NCBI RefSeq assembly: GCF_001399675.1
Contig: NZ_LJCO01000077.1
Location: forward strand, 62,001 to 126,000
DNA from: Paenalicyclobacillus ferrooxydans
GTDB lineage: Bacteria; Bacillota; Bacilli; Alicyclobacillales; Alicyclobacillaceae
DNA length: 64,000 bases
Direction of reading: 5' to 3'
Shown one piece after another: positions 50,727-59,739 of the stretch (the stretch's first letter is position 1; each line of letters begins with the position of its first letter). The notes beneath the pieces are model-generated. The model saw only the letters and a list, made by a program, of their open reading frames with translations, searched no databases and was not told the origin of the DNA. Made by a program: the position numbers and the translations under genes.

Positions 50727-51662
50727 TCACACACGAACCCTTAGCGATGGACCAGTACTTTTTAACCTACCACCTTCGACTTTTAACTTCTCTATTCGAG
50801 CCAATCGACCTCCGACAAAGTCAGCTGCCCAACCATGATATATCAAGATGTAATCTTCGCCATTCGGCGATTTGATGACACAATGATGACCAGGCCCTTT
50901 GGCGAAGTCATTAGAACAAAGCAACGCATCCGGGTTTTCATCAGTAGGTATTCGGCGATATGGGCCTAGGGGATTGTCTGCGATGGCATATTCAATGTGG
51001 TAAGATTCAGTTCGCCAATCCCCGCAACTGTACATCAAAAAATATGTAGGACCTACCTTTAATACAAACGGTCCCTCTTCCCACTTATCGGCTCGCGGTG
51101 TAGACATTGCTAGCACCGGTTCATTTGAGAAAGTCGTGGGGTCATTCATCCGTACTACATAGATGCTTCCCGCAGAGTACGCATTACACTGATCCATACA
51201 AAAAAACAAATATAAAGTCCCATCATCATCAATAAAGGGGTGTCCATCAATACTTTGCCAAGGAAGCAATGATTTCCCAGCATCTTGAAACGGAAGACTG
51301 GGGTCTCTTGACCAAGCTACCCCCAGGTGCCTTGTCCCGACGGTACCGTCAGCCGACGCGGTATAGTACAGATAATACGAAGTCCCCAATCGGATGACCT
51401 CAGGGGCCCAGAAGTCGTACCTGTTCCAACTTTGAAATGAACTGGGTATCGAAATGGCATACGTAGCGAAACGCCACGTTTTCAAGTCCTCAGACCGATA
51501 TATAGGGATAGCGTGTTTGCCGTCAGGCGATACACCGGTGTGATACAAAAAGTAGCCATCCTGCGTGCTGAGAACAAACGGGTCAGGACTGTCCTGACTA
51601 AGAACGGGATTTCGGATCTCAATGCTCCGTCGTCCAAAAAGTCGCGTCCCGAATCTAATCAT
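50727..51662 (-). CDS. Glycoside hydrolase, GH43-like
   Basis: 311 residues, five-bladed beta-propeller. Catalytic candidates: base Asp in LSQDSPDPFVLS, pKa-tuning Asp in QSIDGHPFIDDDGTLYLFF, acid Glu in KWEEGPFVLKVGPTYFLMYS; GPGHHCVIKSPNGEDYILIYH is the typical late blade. GH43 enzymes remove arabinofuranosyl, xylosyl or galactosyl units. No signal peptide, so it should be cytosolic, odd within an export locus. Its start overlaps the GH2 stop by 8 bases. Substrate unknown; galactofuranose is a candidate given glf nearby. Confidence 0.85.
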   Translation of the reverse strand: MIRFGTRLFGRRSIEIRNPVLSQDSPDPFVLSTQDGYFLYHTGVSPDGKHAIPIYRSEDLKTWRFATYAISIPSSFQSWNRYDFWAPEVIRLGTSYYLYYTASADGTVGTRHLGVAWSRDPSLPFQDAGKSLLPWQSIDGHPFIDDDGTLYLFFCMDQCNAYSAGSIYVVRMNDPTTFSNEPVLAMSTPRADKWEEGPFVLKVGPTYFLMYSCGDWRTESYHIEYAIADNPLGPYRRIPTDENPDALLCSNDFAKGPGHHCVIKSPNGEDYILIYHGWAADFVGGRLARIEKLKVEGGRLKSTGPSLRVRV

Positions 51663-53424
51663 GGTGAACTGGTATCCCGTTATTAATTTTGAAAACGGTA
51701 TCCACGGGAACTTTTGGCTCTCTGTTAAACTTTACGAGGCCATTTTTCTCACTTTCAATATCAGTGAATTGGGTAAAGCAAAATCCCTGAATCATCGTAG
51801 AAGAAAGTAATGGTGTCACTACATCAGAATAGCGGCGGATAAAGTCTTCAGCGTCGCGTGCACTCGAATACCCCCACCCTTCATCAGTTTCCTCGATGAA
51901 CGATATTCCCCCACATTCTGATACAATGATTGGTTCTCCATTATAATGGTAACCACGGGCGTAAACATTTTTAAATCCAGGTAAACCTTGTAACATGGAT
52001 TCAACGCTGGAGTACCTCTCAACGAGCCTATCGGGATTCCACTCATAATCGTGAACTGTGCAAATATCAGACACTGTGTGTTCCCAACCGTCATTGGAAA
52101 TCACGAGGCGAGTTGAATCATACGCTTTGGTTAGATAAAAGAGAGCTAATGTGGCAGCTTGCTCTGATTCCTCTAATAGCACATGCGGAACACCCCAACT
52201 CTCATTGACTGGTACCCAAGCAACTATAGAGGGATGGTTATAGTCCCGTTTCACGACCTCTTTCCACTCTTCTACGGTGTTCGAGATGGCCTTACTAGAG
52301 AATCTGTATGTACTCGGCATCTCTCCCCACACCAACAACCCCAATCTGTCGCACCAATATAGAAATACTGGATCCTCGACCTTTTGATGCGTACGAACTC
52401 CATTAAAACCCATGTCTTTAATCAACTGGATGTCCTCTTTCATCTGTTCTTCTGCGGGTGCCGTTATCCCGCCCCCAGGATAATATCCTTGATTTAACAC
52501 AAGTTTCATGTAATAGGGGTAATTATTCAGAAACACTTTGCCGCTCTCAACTGAAATCTTTCGCATACCAAAATAGCTAAACACCTCATCGACAATCTCG
52601 TCGGCAGTTGTCAACCGAATTACTACCTCGTATAAATCAGGATGCTCAGGAGACCATAAGCGGCCCGCACCATTAACATCATGACTATTCAAGTCAACAC
52701 TTCGAATGATCCTCGTATCCGTCAGTTGACATAGGTCCTTTGCGACCAGATTGTCTCTAAAACTAATCTCTACTTCCACCGAGAAATTCTGAAGTGATCC
52801 CCCACGAGAGAGCACATTATCTATTTCAATTTGAATTTGACCCGAATCTACATCCGGGGTGAATCTCAGGGCATCAATATATGAATGACCGGTGGCCTCA
52901 ATCCAGACAGATTGCCAAATGCCTGTTGTTCTCGTGTAAAATATGCCATCCGGGTTACTTTTCCAGTGCTGCTTACCCCTTGGCTGCTCCATACTAGCAC
53001 TATCGTGGACCCGCACTACGACGACATTATCGCCTTCGAGTACAACATTCGAAATATCGACCGTGAAAGGGGTATAGCCACCCTTGTGTTCCGCCACATG
53101 TTGCCCGTTAACCCATACTGATGCCTCATAGTCCACCGCACCGAAATGAAGGTGCAGTTTGCGTTCGAGCATGCTAGAGGAAATCGAAAAGGTTCTGCGA
53201 TACCAAACAATGTCGTAAGACTTATCTGTGGTAACCCCACTGAGTGGGGATTGGTACGAGAATGGAACCACAATCGACTGGTTGAACGGACCGTCCTCGT
53301 ACCATCTGTCATGAACCCCTTCGTCGTTCTCATCAAAACACAGTGACCAAACACCATTTAATGATTCCCACTCAAGTCTACGTAGTTGTGGCCTGGGATA
53401 CTCAGCCCGATAAAGGGAATTCAT
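51655..53424 (-). CDS. Glycoside hydrolase, GH2 family
   Basis: 589 residues, about the length of beta-glucuronidase-type GH2. Domains: jelly-roll sugar-binding (about 1-180, LNGVWSLCFDEND, VWYRRTFSIS, YEASVWVNGQHVAEHKGGYTPF), immunoglobulin-like (185-290), TIM barrel (290-589) with GFNGVRTHQKVEDPVFLYWCDRLGLLVWGE, acid/base Glu408 in VPVNESWG and nucleophile Glu503 in IIVSECGG. No signal peptide. Overlaps the GH43 gene, so one transcript. Likely cleaves beta-linked galactosyl, mannosyl or uronic residues; which is unknown. Confidence 0.88.
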   Translation of the reverse strand: MNSLYRAEYPRPQLRRLEWESLNGVWSLCFDENDEGVHDRWYEDGPFNQSIVVPFSYQSPLSGVTTDKSYDIVWYRRTFSISSSMLERKLHLHFGAVDYEASVWVNGQHVAEHKGGYTPFTVDISNVVLEGDNVVVVRVHDSASMEQPRGKQHWKSNPDGIFYTRTTGIWQSVWIEATGHSYIDALRFTPDVDSGQIQIEIDNVLSRGGSLQNFSVEVEISFRDNLVAKDLCQLTDTRIIRSVDLNSHDVNGAGRLWSPEHPDLYEVVIRLTTADEIVDEVFSYFGMRKISVESGKVFLNNYPYYMKLVLNQGYYPGGGITAPAEEQMKEDIQLIKDMGFNGVRTHQKVEDPVFLYWCDRLGLLVWGEMPSTYRFSSKAISNTVEEWKEVVKRDYNHPSIVAWVPVNESWGVPHVLLEESEQAATLALFYLTKAYDSTRLVISNDGWEHTVSDICTVHDYEWNPDRLVERYSSVESMLQGLPGFKNVYARGYHYNGEPIIVSECGGISFIEETDEGWGYSSARDAEDFIRRYSDVVTPLLSSTMIQGFCFTQFTDIESEKNGLVKFNREPKVPVDTVFKINNGIPVHHD

Positions 53425-53509
53425 TACGGTATAGAGCCTCCTTCACGCAGTTAATATTTTTAGTGACTGACTGGACTCAAACCGGCACTTGAGGCGCAGA
53501 TTAATGGAC

Positions 53510-55234
53510 TCACTTCGCTGCTGGCGGCTGAGTGTTTTTCCAGGTTATCGCCCTAGATGGAATGTTGGTATCGTTGTTGATCAATTCGTTGGGCAAACTT
53601 GAGTTGTTTTCGATTGAAAAATGCTCCGCACCCAAGATCACATTGTCGAACACGTCATTACGAAAGTCTCCTGTATCTATCAAGATACCTGAGTAGTGTC
53701 CTCCCTCAATAAGATTTGAGAAAACAATGTTCTCATACGACGGCGTAAAATTCAGATCGGTGCCTTGGCCCGGGGCACTCCCTAGCAATATGCCAAAGAA
53801 GTGAAATTGGCTATTCACCCCGCGATTGTTATCCGATATCGTATTTTCACCGATTAAATTCAAAATTCCAGTTCTGACAATTTTCACACCGTCTCCGTAA
53901 TTATTCTTAATGGTGTTTTGGAAAATTATGTTGTAGGCTGCATTGTCGATCGATATGCCGGGAAGCTTAGCATTAGATGACCCGTTTTTCTCTCTTCCAA
54001 ACTGGGCTACGCCATCAAGCTTTAGGTCTTCTTCAGTTTGACGTGCGCGATTGCCATTCAGAGACACAATGTTGTCGGCGACATAGTTCCCAAAACTGCC
54101 ATTGTCTAGACACATGCCTTCCTTATCATTGGCTTCAATGTGGTTCTCCAGAAAATAATTCATGTAGGAACCGTCAGAGTAGATTCCGTTGGCATTATTC
54201 CCAATTACGTAGTTACGATCGACAACTATGTCGTGTGGTGAAGCAAGCTTCTGAGTAATTGGAACAGGGCTTGGCCAATAATGATTGGATGCAAAACCCG
54301 CAAAGGGATTTGACGTGTTAGTCACAGGAACGTCCGTCAATACAATACCTGCCATCCAGTTGGAAGCTCCGAAATTATCTGAAATAACGTTGTTTTCAAT
54401 CACACCATGGCTGACATTTCCTTGGATATATAAACCACCATGTTGATTATTCGTAATCACATTGCTACCTATATACAAATTTTTAGTGGTTCCAATGACA
54501 ACGACAGGACGTTGGGCTATGGCTGTGATCGTGTTGTTCTTAAGAGTAATTCCATTCCCGTTAATAACGTATATTCCGTAGTCAAAGGGCGTATCAATAC
54601 GAAATCCCTCAACTCCTGCGTTGTCACAATTGCGCACTTCGATCGCAGTCGAGACACCTTGGCCTTCTACCAGTTCAGTACCCTTCGCGTACAATGTTAC
54701 GCCTGACGTCACATTAATCGTCTCATCAACCTTAAGCTTTGAAGCAGTAACCACGATTCTCGTTTTGGGATGGTTTTTTATGAACTGGTTCAAACCGCTC
54801 GCAGTGGTACCAGAAAAAGAAACCGTACCGTTAGAAGGCACATAAGCCGCGGTTTGATACTCAGAGTTATAGATGTTTTTCCACTGCTTGTCCGGATAGA
54901 AAAAATCGTTCGTGTTTATCCCAAGCTTCTGTATTCGCTGCATCACCTGAAGCGGTGTGATGAGTTTTGCCACTTGCGCATTCGTCATCCGCTGTAGGGG
55001 AGGTAGCTTAAATCGTTTCAAGAAACTCACGGAATCTGTCGGTAGTGCTGCGCTGTTCATCTGTTGGCCCTGCAGCACGGCGGGAGCTACAGGCGGGTTC
55101 TGAACCGGTGCCTGACTCAAGGGATGGTTTGCCAATGCAACTCCATTCCATACGGGATACCCGACACCTAAACCGACGACTACCCCAGCTACTACCAGCG
55201 TCACAACCCCACGTTTTCTCATTAGAAACGCCAT
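53510..55234 (-). CDS. Secreted or membrane-anchored parallel beta-helix protein (NosD/pectate-lyase-like)
   Basis: About 574 residues. An N-terminal hydrophobic segment (VVTLVVAGVVVGLGVGY) acts as signal or anchor. A Pro-rich linker and a short helical region (LPTDSVSFLKRFKLPPLQRM) precede a right-handed beta-helix from about 165 onward with many rung repeats such as GNGITLKNNTITAIAQ, NLYIGSNVITNNQHGG and HGVIENNVISDN. Such proteins bind or modify polysaccharides (lyase, epimerase, acetyl-processing). ATG 55234 has GAGGTGA upstream; the reading from 55270 does not. It sits between GT2 and GH2 genes; a surface role in glycan processing is likely but unproven. Confidence 0.82.
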   Translation of the reverse strand: MAFLMRKRGVVTLVVAGVVVGLGVGYPVWNGVALANHPLSQAPVQNPPVAPAVLQGQQMNSAALPTDSVSFLKRFKLPPLQRMTNAQVAKLITPLQVMQRIQKLGINTNDFFYPDKQWKNIYNSEYQTAAYVPSNGTVSFSGTTASGLNQFIKNHPKTRIVVTASKLKVDETINVTSGVTLYAKGTELVEGQGVSTAIEVRNCDNAGVEGFRIDTPFDYGIYVINGNGITLKNNTITAIAQRPVVVIGTTKNLYIGSNVITNNQHGGLYIQGNVSHGVIENNVISDNFGASNWMAGIVLTDVPVTNTSNPFAGFASNHYWPSPVPITQKLASPHDIVVDRNYVIGNNANGIYSDGSYMNYFLENHIEANDKEGMCLDNGSFGNYVADNIVSLNGNRARQTEEDLKLDGVAQFGREKNGSSNAKLPGISIDNAAYNIIFQNTIKNNYGDGVKIVRTGILNLIGENTISDNNRGVNSQFHFFGILLGSAPGQGTDLNFTPSYENIVFSNLIEGGHYSGILIDTGDFRNDVFDNVILGAEHFSIENNSSLPNELINNDTNIPSRAITWKNTQPPAAK

Positions 55235-55271
55235 GAAAATCACCTCAAAGTTTACTAGTTTAGTACGCATG

Positions 55272-56261
55272 TCAGACTAAGTTCCGCTTTCTCCAGCGTG
55301 ATATTCGATACAGCCAGACGGCTTTAGTGTCCTTGGCGAGACTAGCGATAAAGGCGACACCCAACGGCTTAATGCGCCGCCCCGTAGATATGGTTTTGTT
55401 TTGAGCTATTAGCCCAATACCGTCCACCATTCCCGTTAAAAATGAGCGCTTCCGATGACGAACCCAGTAATAAGTCCCTCTCATAACAAGTGACACTAGA
55501 ACGATAGGGCAAAGAAGTGACCTAGCCACCCATGATAGGTTTTTCCAATAGATGTAGACCTGATGTTTGGCACTCCAATACAACGTTTGCTCGTTTAAAC
55601 GAGACCCTGTGGATGTGCTTCCAAGGTGATAGCCCAGCATCTGCGGATACAGTATAGTTTCATATCCCGCTCGAACGAGCCTCAGCCCTAAATCGACGTC
55701 CTCGAGGTATGCAAATATCGCCTCGTCAAAGCCGCCGAGCTGTTCAAGTGCGTCACGACGATATAAACAGGCAGCTGCACACCCAGAAGTAACATGACGG
55801 GAGTCCAATGAGAAATTCACTGCCGGAAGTCCATAACCGTACTTGACCGGATGAAAGGAAAGAGTAAGACAATCTCCAGCACCGTCAATCAAATCTGGAT
55901 TGTCACCCTGAAGTAGAAGAGCTGAAATAGCCCCAGCATCCGGAAATAGCTGTATAGCCTTCATGGCGTGAGCGGCAAAATTCTTCTCAATAACCGCGTC
56001 CTGATTAAGTAGTAAGATGTATTGCCCGGAAGCCATCCGAATCCCACGGTTAACAGCTCTTCCAAATCCTTCATTTGTATCATTGAACAGGGGAATGACG
56101 TCTCTTTGACCGCACAAATACTGTTGAGTACCGTCAGAAGACGCGTTATCCACGACGATGATTTCCAAAAAAGGGGGATCTTGTTCACGTAAACTACGTA
56201 GACAATCTACCAAGTACCTCAAACCATTGAATGAAGGAATAACGACAGAGATGCCGCACAA
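55272..56261 (-). CDS. GT2 glycosyltransferase, rhamnosyltransferase-like
   Basis: 329 residues. GT-A fold: SVVIPSFNGLRYLVDCLRSL, VVDNASSDGTQQYL, NEGFGRAVNRGIRMASGQYI, catalytic/metal LLLNQDAVIE, SGCAAACLYRRDALEQLGGFDEAIFAYLEDVDLGLRLVRAG. C-terminal hydrophobic helices (ARSLLCPIVLVSLVMRGTYYW) suggest peripheral membrane binding. Similar to WbbL-type rhamnosyltransferases, and dTDP-rhamnose genes are close by. Follows the next upstream GT2 by 3 bases. Confidence 0.88.
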   Translation of the reverse strand: MCGISVVIPSFNGLRYLVDCLRSLREQDPPFLEIIVVDNASSDGTQQYLCGQRDVIPLFNDTNEGFGRAVNRGIRMASGQYILLLNQDAVIEKNFAAHAMKAIQLFPDAGAISALLLQGDNPDLIDGAGDCLTLSFHPVKYGYGLPAVNFSLDSRHVTSGCAAACLYRRDALEQLGGFDEAIFAYLEDVDLGLRLVRAGYETILYPQMLGYHLGSTSTGSRLNEQTLYWSAKHQVYIYWKNLSWVARSLLCPIVLVSLVMRGTYYWVRHRKRSFLTGMVDGIGLIAQNKTISTGRRIKPLGVAFIASLAKDTKAVWLYRISRWRKRNLV

Positions 56262-56264
56262 GCT

Positions 56265-57203
56265 TTACGCACCTCTCTTCACAAAGGCTTGTGGATCAAG
56301 GGTCTTGCCCGTTCTGTTACGAAGCCCGTCTATCCACCCCCGCAGCAATATCCGTATACGGGACAGCTTATGATCATCAAAAAGTACAACACCTAAGATA
56401 CGCCGCAGACCAATCGCGAGGAAATAGCGCCACACCGCAGAAGAATCCCCGTACTCTAGTCCAACAATCAAGGTATTACGCACGTCATAGTACATTTTCC
56501 AGAACTCCCCATACGAAAACCTGCGACTACTGTCGAGTAAGGGGTTTGGGTGTACAACGAGACTCGACGGCACCACAAAAATGTCGTAGAATTCCCCTAA
56601 CCGAAGACAATATTCGACATCATCGAACCAAATAAAGAAGTCGCTGCGCGGCATAGCCACAGTTCGTATTGCCTGGGTGTTCAGGAGTAATCCCACGAAG
56701 GACGAATATCCGACTTTGAAGGGATCTTGCTTTTCATACAAATCATGTGGCGACGGACATTGCCTCAAAGAAGACAAGTTAAACCATCCCCGGTGCGTTA
56801 CGTCGCGTATTCCACCAGGAGTTAAAATAGCTGACGCTAACGCGCCGCAACCTCTCAGTTCATTGGTTTCTATATACCTCACTAGTTCTTCCAAGGCATT
56901 TTGTATCGGTTCTGCATCGTCGTCCATCATCCAAACCCAACCTTGCCAGTCTGACTGCGTCAGTTCAGACAAACCAGCGGCATACCCAGCCGCCCCCCCT
57001 TGGTTGCTTTGTAATCTATGATAAGCAACTCTCCCCCCCTCAAGAGAGGAAACCAAGTCTTGCGTTCCATCAGAGCTGGCGTTGTCGATAATGAGAATTT
57101 CTTCGACAGGATAGGACTGGTTTAATAATCTCTCCAAGCACCGAGCAAGCAGCCTTTCTCGGTCTCGTGTAACTACAAGGGCCTTGACACGGCACTTTTC
57201 CAT
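56265..57203 (-). CDS. GT2 glycosyltransferase, GlfT1-like
   Basis: 312 residues. VKALVVTRDRERLLARCLERLL, ILIIDNASSDGTQDLVSSL, GGAAGYAAGLSEL, metal motif WVWMMDDDAEP, and SDFFIWFDDVEYCLRLGEFYD. The DDDAEP motif and WFDD-E block are usual in galactofuranosyltransferases of the GlfT1 type; the glf gene in the same run supports this, but donor specificity is inference. Its start lies 31 bases inside the preceding gene, just beyond an eight-G tract. Two more seven-G tracts lie inside its coding sequence (56993 and 57033). Confidence 0.85.
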   Translation of the reverse strand: MEKCRVKALVVTRDRERLLARCLERLLNQSYPVEEILIIDNASSDGTQDLVSSLEGGRVAYHRLQSNQGGAAGYAAGLSELTQSDWQGWVWMMDDDAEPIQNALEELVRYIETNELRGCGALASAILTPGGIRDVTHRGWFNLSSLRQCPSPHDLYEKQDPFKVGYSSFVGLLLNTQAIRTVAMPRSDFFIWFDDVEYCLRLGEFYDIFVVPSSLVVHPNPLLDSSRRFSYGEFWKMYYDVRNTLIVGLEYGDSSAVWRYFLAIGLRRILGVVLFDDHKLSRIRILLRGWIDGLRNRTGKTLDPQAFVKRGA

Positions 57204-58597
57204 GACGCCCCCCCCGAATTTGGCATTGTTTTACGCAACGTCCTCAACCTGCGCTTCAAAAATAACCATTTGAAATATAGCCTCGCGACTGAAAACATAA
57301 CACTTCTCAGATTTGTTGATAGTGGTACAAGTTTTCCGTCCAATGTCATATACACACGTCGACACATTGAATTCACCAAGGTTTCGGGAACTCCATAAGG
57401 AAATACCCCAATATCGTAAAGTTTTTTGATTCGTGCGTAGTTATGAAGAATCGACAACACCCGTTTCCTATAATTAACTGGCCAAAATTCAAGACGAGAT
57501 CCGACCAGGAATGCCGACCCAAACAGGTCTCCTGGCGCAGCCCACAACGAAACGTTTTTGGTCAACGAAATCACCCGTTGCAGCAATGCTTCTTCCGGTC
57601 TTCCGCCAAAGTAGGGAGTAGACAGAAACCGCGTTCCCGAATCCACATAGTCTCTCACAACGTTGTCCCAACTCACTGCACCCATCCCCTGCAACAATGA
57701 ACCTTCAGCCTTACCAGTTTTCCCTTCAAGAAAATCTCTAACCCCTCTGAGATACAGATTCGCGATGAAGACCCGTCCTTTTAGTGTTTCTTTAATGGAC
57801 ATCCTCATGTATTTTCGAATCATATCCCGAACCAGATTCGGGTTATAATGCTCTCGCAAGAGATACAAGTAGTTACGCACGTCATAATACAGTATCCACG
57901 TTAGTGGCTTACTGTCCGCGGACAGATGCCAAATCACTGATCGCGGGTTACAGACAATATCATGCCCCGCCCCACGTATGCGTAAGCACCACTCAACATC
58001 ATCAAAGTGGATGAAGAAATCACTCCATAACCCCACCTGTTGAACCACGGAAAATCTGACCAAAAGGCTGGCAGCAGCACAGTAGTGAACCTTTAGCAAA
58101 CCTTGGGATTCCGGTAACCGATTAAACTCGTCAACACGCATACGATGATTTAAAAGAATAAGGCCATTGCCTTCAGGACTGACGATACCGCCATTTTCAT
58201 TGATAATATCAGGATGATCGAGTTGCCTCATTTGCGACCCGACAGCACCAACCTCCGGGTGAGTGTCTAAAGTATTCACAAGTTGTGAAAGCGTATCCTT
58301 AGCTACTTCAACGTCGTTGTCAAGTAACCATATGTAGTCATACCCCCCCAACTCAAGAACAGCTTTCAACCCCGTATTAAAGCCTCCGGTTCCTCCCAAA
58401 TTCTCTTGGTTGTGGATAACCTTAACTTCTGGGTACCGCTTGTTCAATTCTTCCATCGTTCCATCCGTCGAGGCATTGTCAACTACTAGCCAATCGATGT
58501 CTAGGTGGTGCTTCTCAATGTTCTCCAATGATTCGAGTAAGTTAAGAACATATTCCTTTTTATTCCAGGTAACAATAATGACTGCAATTTTACTCAT
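57173..58597 (-). CDS. GT2 glycosyltransferase with long C-terminal domain
   Basis: 474 residues. GT-A domain: IAVIIVTWNKKEYVLNLLESL, VVDNASTDGTMEELNKRYP, NLGGTGGFNTGL, WLLDNDVEVAKD, SDFFIHFDDVEWCLRIRGAGHD. The last 220 residues are a helical region (YVDSGTRFLSTPYFGG, FWPVNYRKRVLSIL) as in GlfT2/GlfT1-related enzymes. It contains a seven-G tract (58343) and an eight-G tract near its 3' end (57208-57215). ATG 58597 lies 15 bases after glf. Likely a galactofuranosyl- or related transferase at the membrane. Confidence 0.85.
   Translation of the reverse strand: MSKIAVIIVTWNKKEYVLNLLESLENIEKHHLDIDWLVVDNASTDGTMEELNKRYPEVKVIHNQENLGGTGGFNTGLKAVLELGGYDYIWLLDNDVEVAKDTLSQLVNTLDTHPEVGAVGSQMRQLDHPDIINENGGIVSPEGNGLILLNHRMRVDEFNRLPESQGLLKVHYCAAASLLVRFSVVQQVGLWSDFFIHFDDVEWCLRIRGAGHDIVCNPRSVIWHLSADSKPLTWILYYDVRNYLYLLREHYNPNLVRDMIRKYMRMSIKETLKGRVFIANLYLRGVRDFLEGKTGKAEGSLLQGMGAVSWDNVVRDYVDSGTRFLSTPYFGGRPEEALLQRVISLTKNVSLWAAPGDLFGSAFLVGSRLEFWPVNYRKRVLSILHNYARIKKLYDIGVFPYGVPETLVNSMCRRVYMTLDGKLVPLSTNLRSVMFSVARLYFKWLFLKRRLRTLRKTMPNSGGASWKSAVSRPL
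57208..57215 (-). repeat. Eight-G tract at the junction of two GT2 genes
   Basis: Run of eight C on the plus strand (eight G in the mRNA), inside the 3' end of the 57173 gene and within 5 bases of the next gene's ATG, where it may serve as ribosome site. Seven-base tracts also occur at 56993-56999, 57033-57039 and 58343-58349. Confidence 0.8.
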
Positions 58598-58611
58598 CTA
58601 ACCCGCCGCCC

Positions 58612-59700
58612 CTATCTGGACATCAAGTTGTTAAAAAGGGTCAACGATTGGGCTACAACTTGATCCATGTTGTAATACCGATATGTGCCCAATCGCCCCG
58701 CAAAGTGAACCGCATCATATTTACCAATCTCCGCCTTGTACCGCTCATAGGCTTCCGCATTTTCCGGGGTAGGAATCGGATAATAAGGGTCTCCATTTGC
58801 AGTTGGAAATTCTTTCACAATGGTTGTCCTAGCATGTGTTTGTCCTGTTAGATATTTAAACTCTGTGACACGCGTAAAATCGTACGAGTTCGGGTAGTTA
58901 ATCGTAGCAACCGGCTGGTAAGTTGATACCTCGTGCGTCTCAAAATCAAACCTCAGAGAACGATACGGCAAAGGCCCACGCACATAATCAAAGTATTCGT
59001 CTATCGGACCCGTATAAATTAGTTCATTAAATCTGACCTCTTCCTGAATTTTTTTGTAGTCTGTCTGCAATAATACCGATATATTCGGGTGATTGAGCAT
59101 CCGCTCAAACATCTTTGTATAACCTTGTGCAGGCATAACTTGATATATATCGGTAAAATATCGGTCGTCTGCGTTTGTACGGATAGGAATACGTGCACAC
59201 ACTGATGCATCCAACTGTTCAGGGTAGAGATCCCATTGTTTCTTTGTGTACCCACGAAAGAATTTTTCGTAGAGCTCAGTTCCCACTTTTGCGAGAATGA
59301 CCTCTTGAGAGTTGGTTATTCGGTCAAAAGAATTACGCCGTTGGGCCAAAAATGACTCTACTTGGTCGTGGTTTAGATTCACGCCAAAAAATTTGTTGAT
59401 CGTAGTCGCATTAATCGGCATTGGCAGCAATTGCCCATCAACACTAGCTAACACACGATGCTCGTACTGACGCCACTCGGTAAAGCGACTCAGGTAATGA
59501 AATACCTTTTCACTGTTTGTATGGAAAATATGCGGGCCATATTTGTGCACGAGAATCCCGTGTTCATTGTAGAAATCGTACGCATTGCCTCCAATGTGGT
59601 TCCTTTTGTCGACAATAAGCACCTTCTTGCCAGCGTCTGCCAACCGCTCCGCTAATACACTACCTGCAAACCCAGCTCCAACTACCAGAAAATCATACAA
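58612..59700 (-). CDS. glf: UDP-galactopyranose mutase
   Basis: 362 residues, standard length. FAD enzyme converting UDP-galactopyranose to UDP-galactofuranose in the cytosol. Seen: FLVVGAGFAGSVLAERLA (FAD Rossmann motif), DKRNHIGGNAYDF, HKYGPHIFHTNSEKVFHYLS, TINKFFG, YEKFFRGYTKKQWDLYPEQLDAS, IPIRTNADDRYFTD, PLPYRSLRFDFE and FAGRLGTYRYYNMDQVV. TTG 59700 follows GAGGTGATAAGAT. It supplies the donor for galactofuranosyltransferases in the same run. Confidence 0.95.
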   Translation of the reverse strand: MYDFLVVGAGFAGSVLAERLADAGKKVLIVDKRNHIGGNAYDFYNEHGILVHKYGPHIFHTNSEKVFHYLSRFTEWRQYEHRVLASVDGQLLPMPINATTINKFFGVNLNHDQVESFLAQRRNSFDRITNSQEVILAKVGTELYEKFFRGYTKKQWDLYPEQLDASVCARIPIRTNADDRYFTDIYQVMPAQGYTKMFERMLNHPNISVLLQTDYKKIQEEVRFNELIYTGPIDEYFDYVRGPLPYRSLRFDFETHEVSTYQPVATINYPNSYDFTRVTEFKYLTGQTHARTTIVKEFPTANGDPYYPIPTPENAEAYERYKAEIGKYDAVHFAGRLGTYRYYNMDQVVAQSLTLFNNLMSR

Positions 59701-59739
59701 ATCTTATCACCTCATTCAGTGTTTGGAAATCATTCATAG

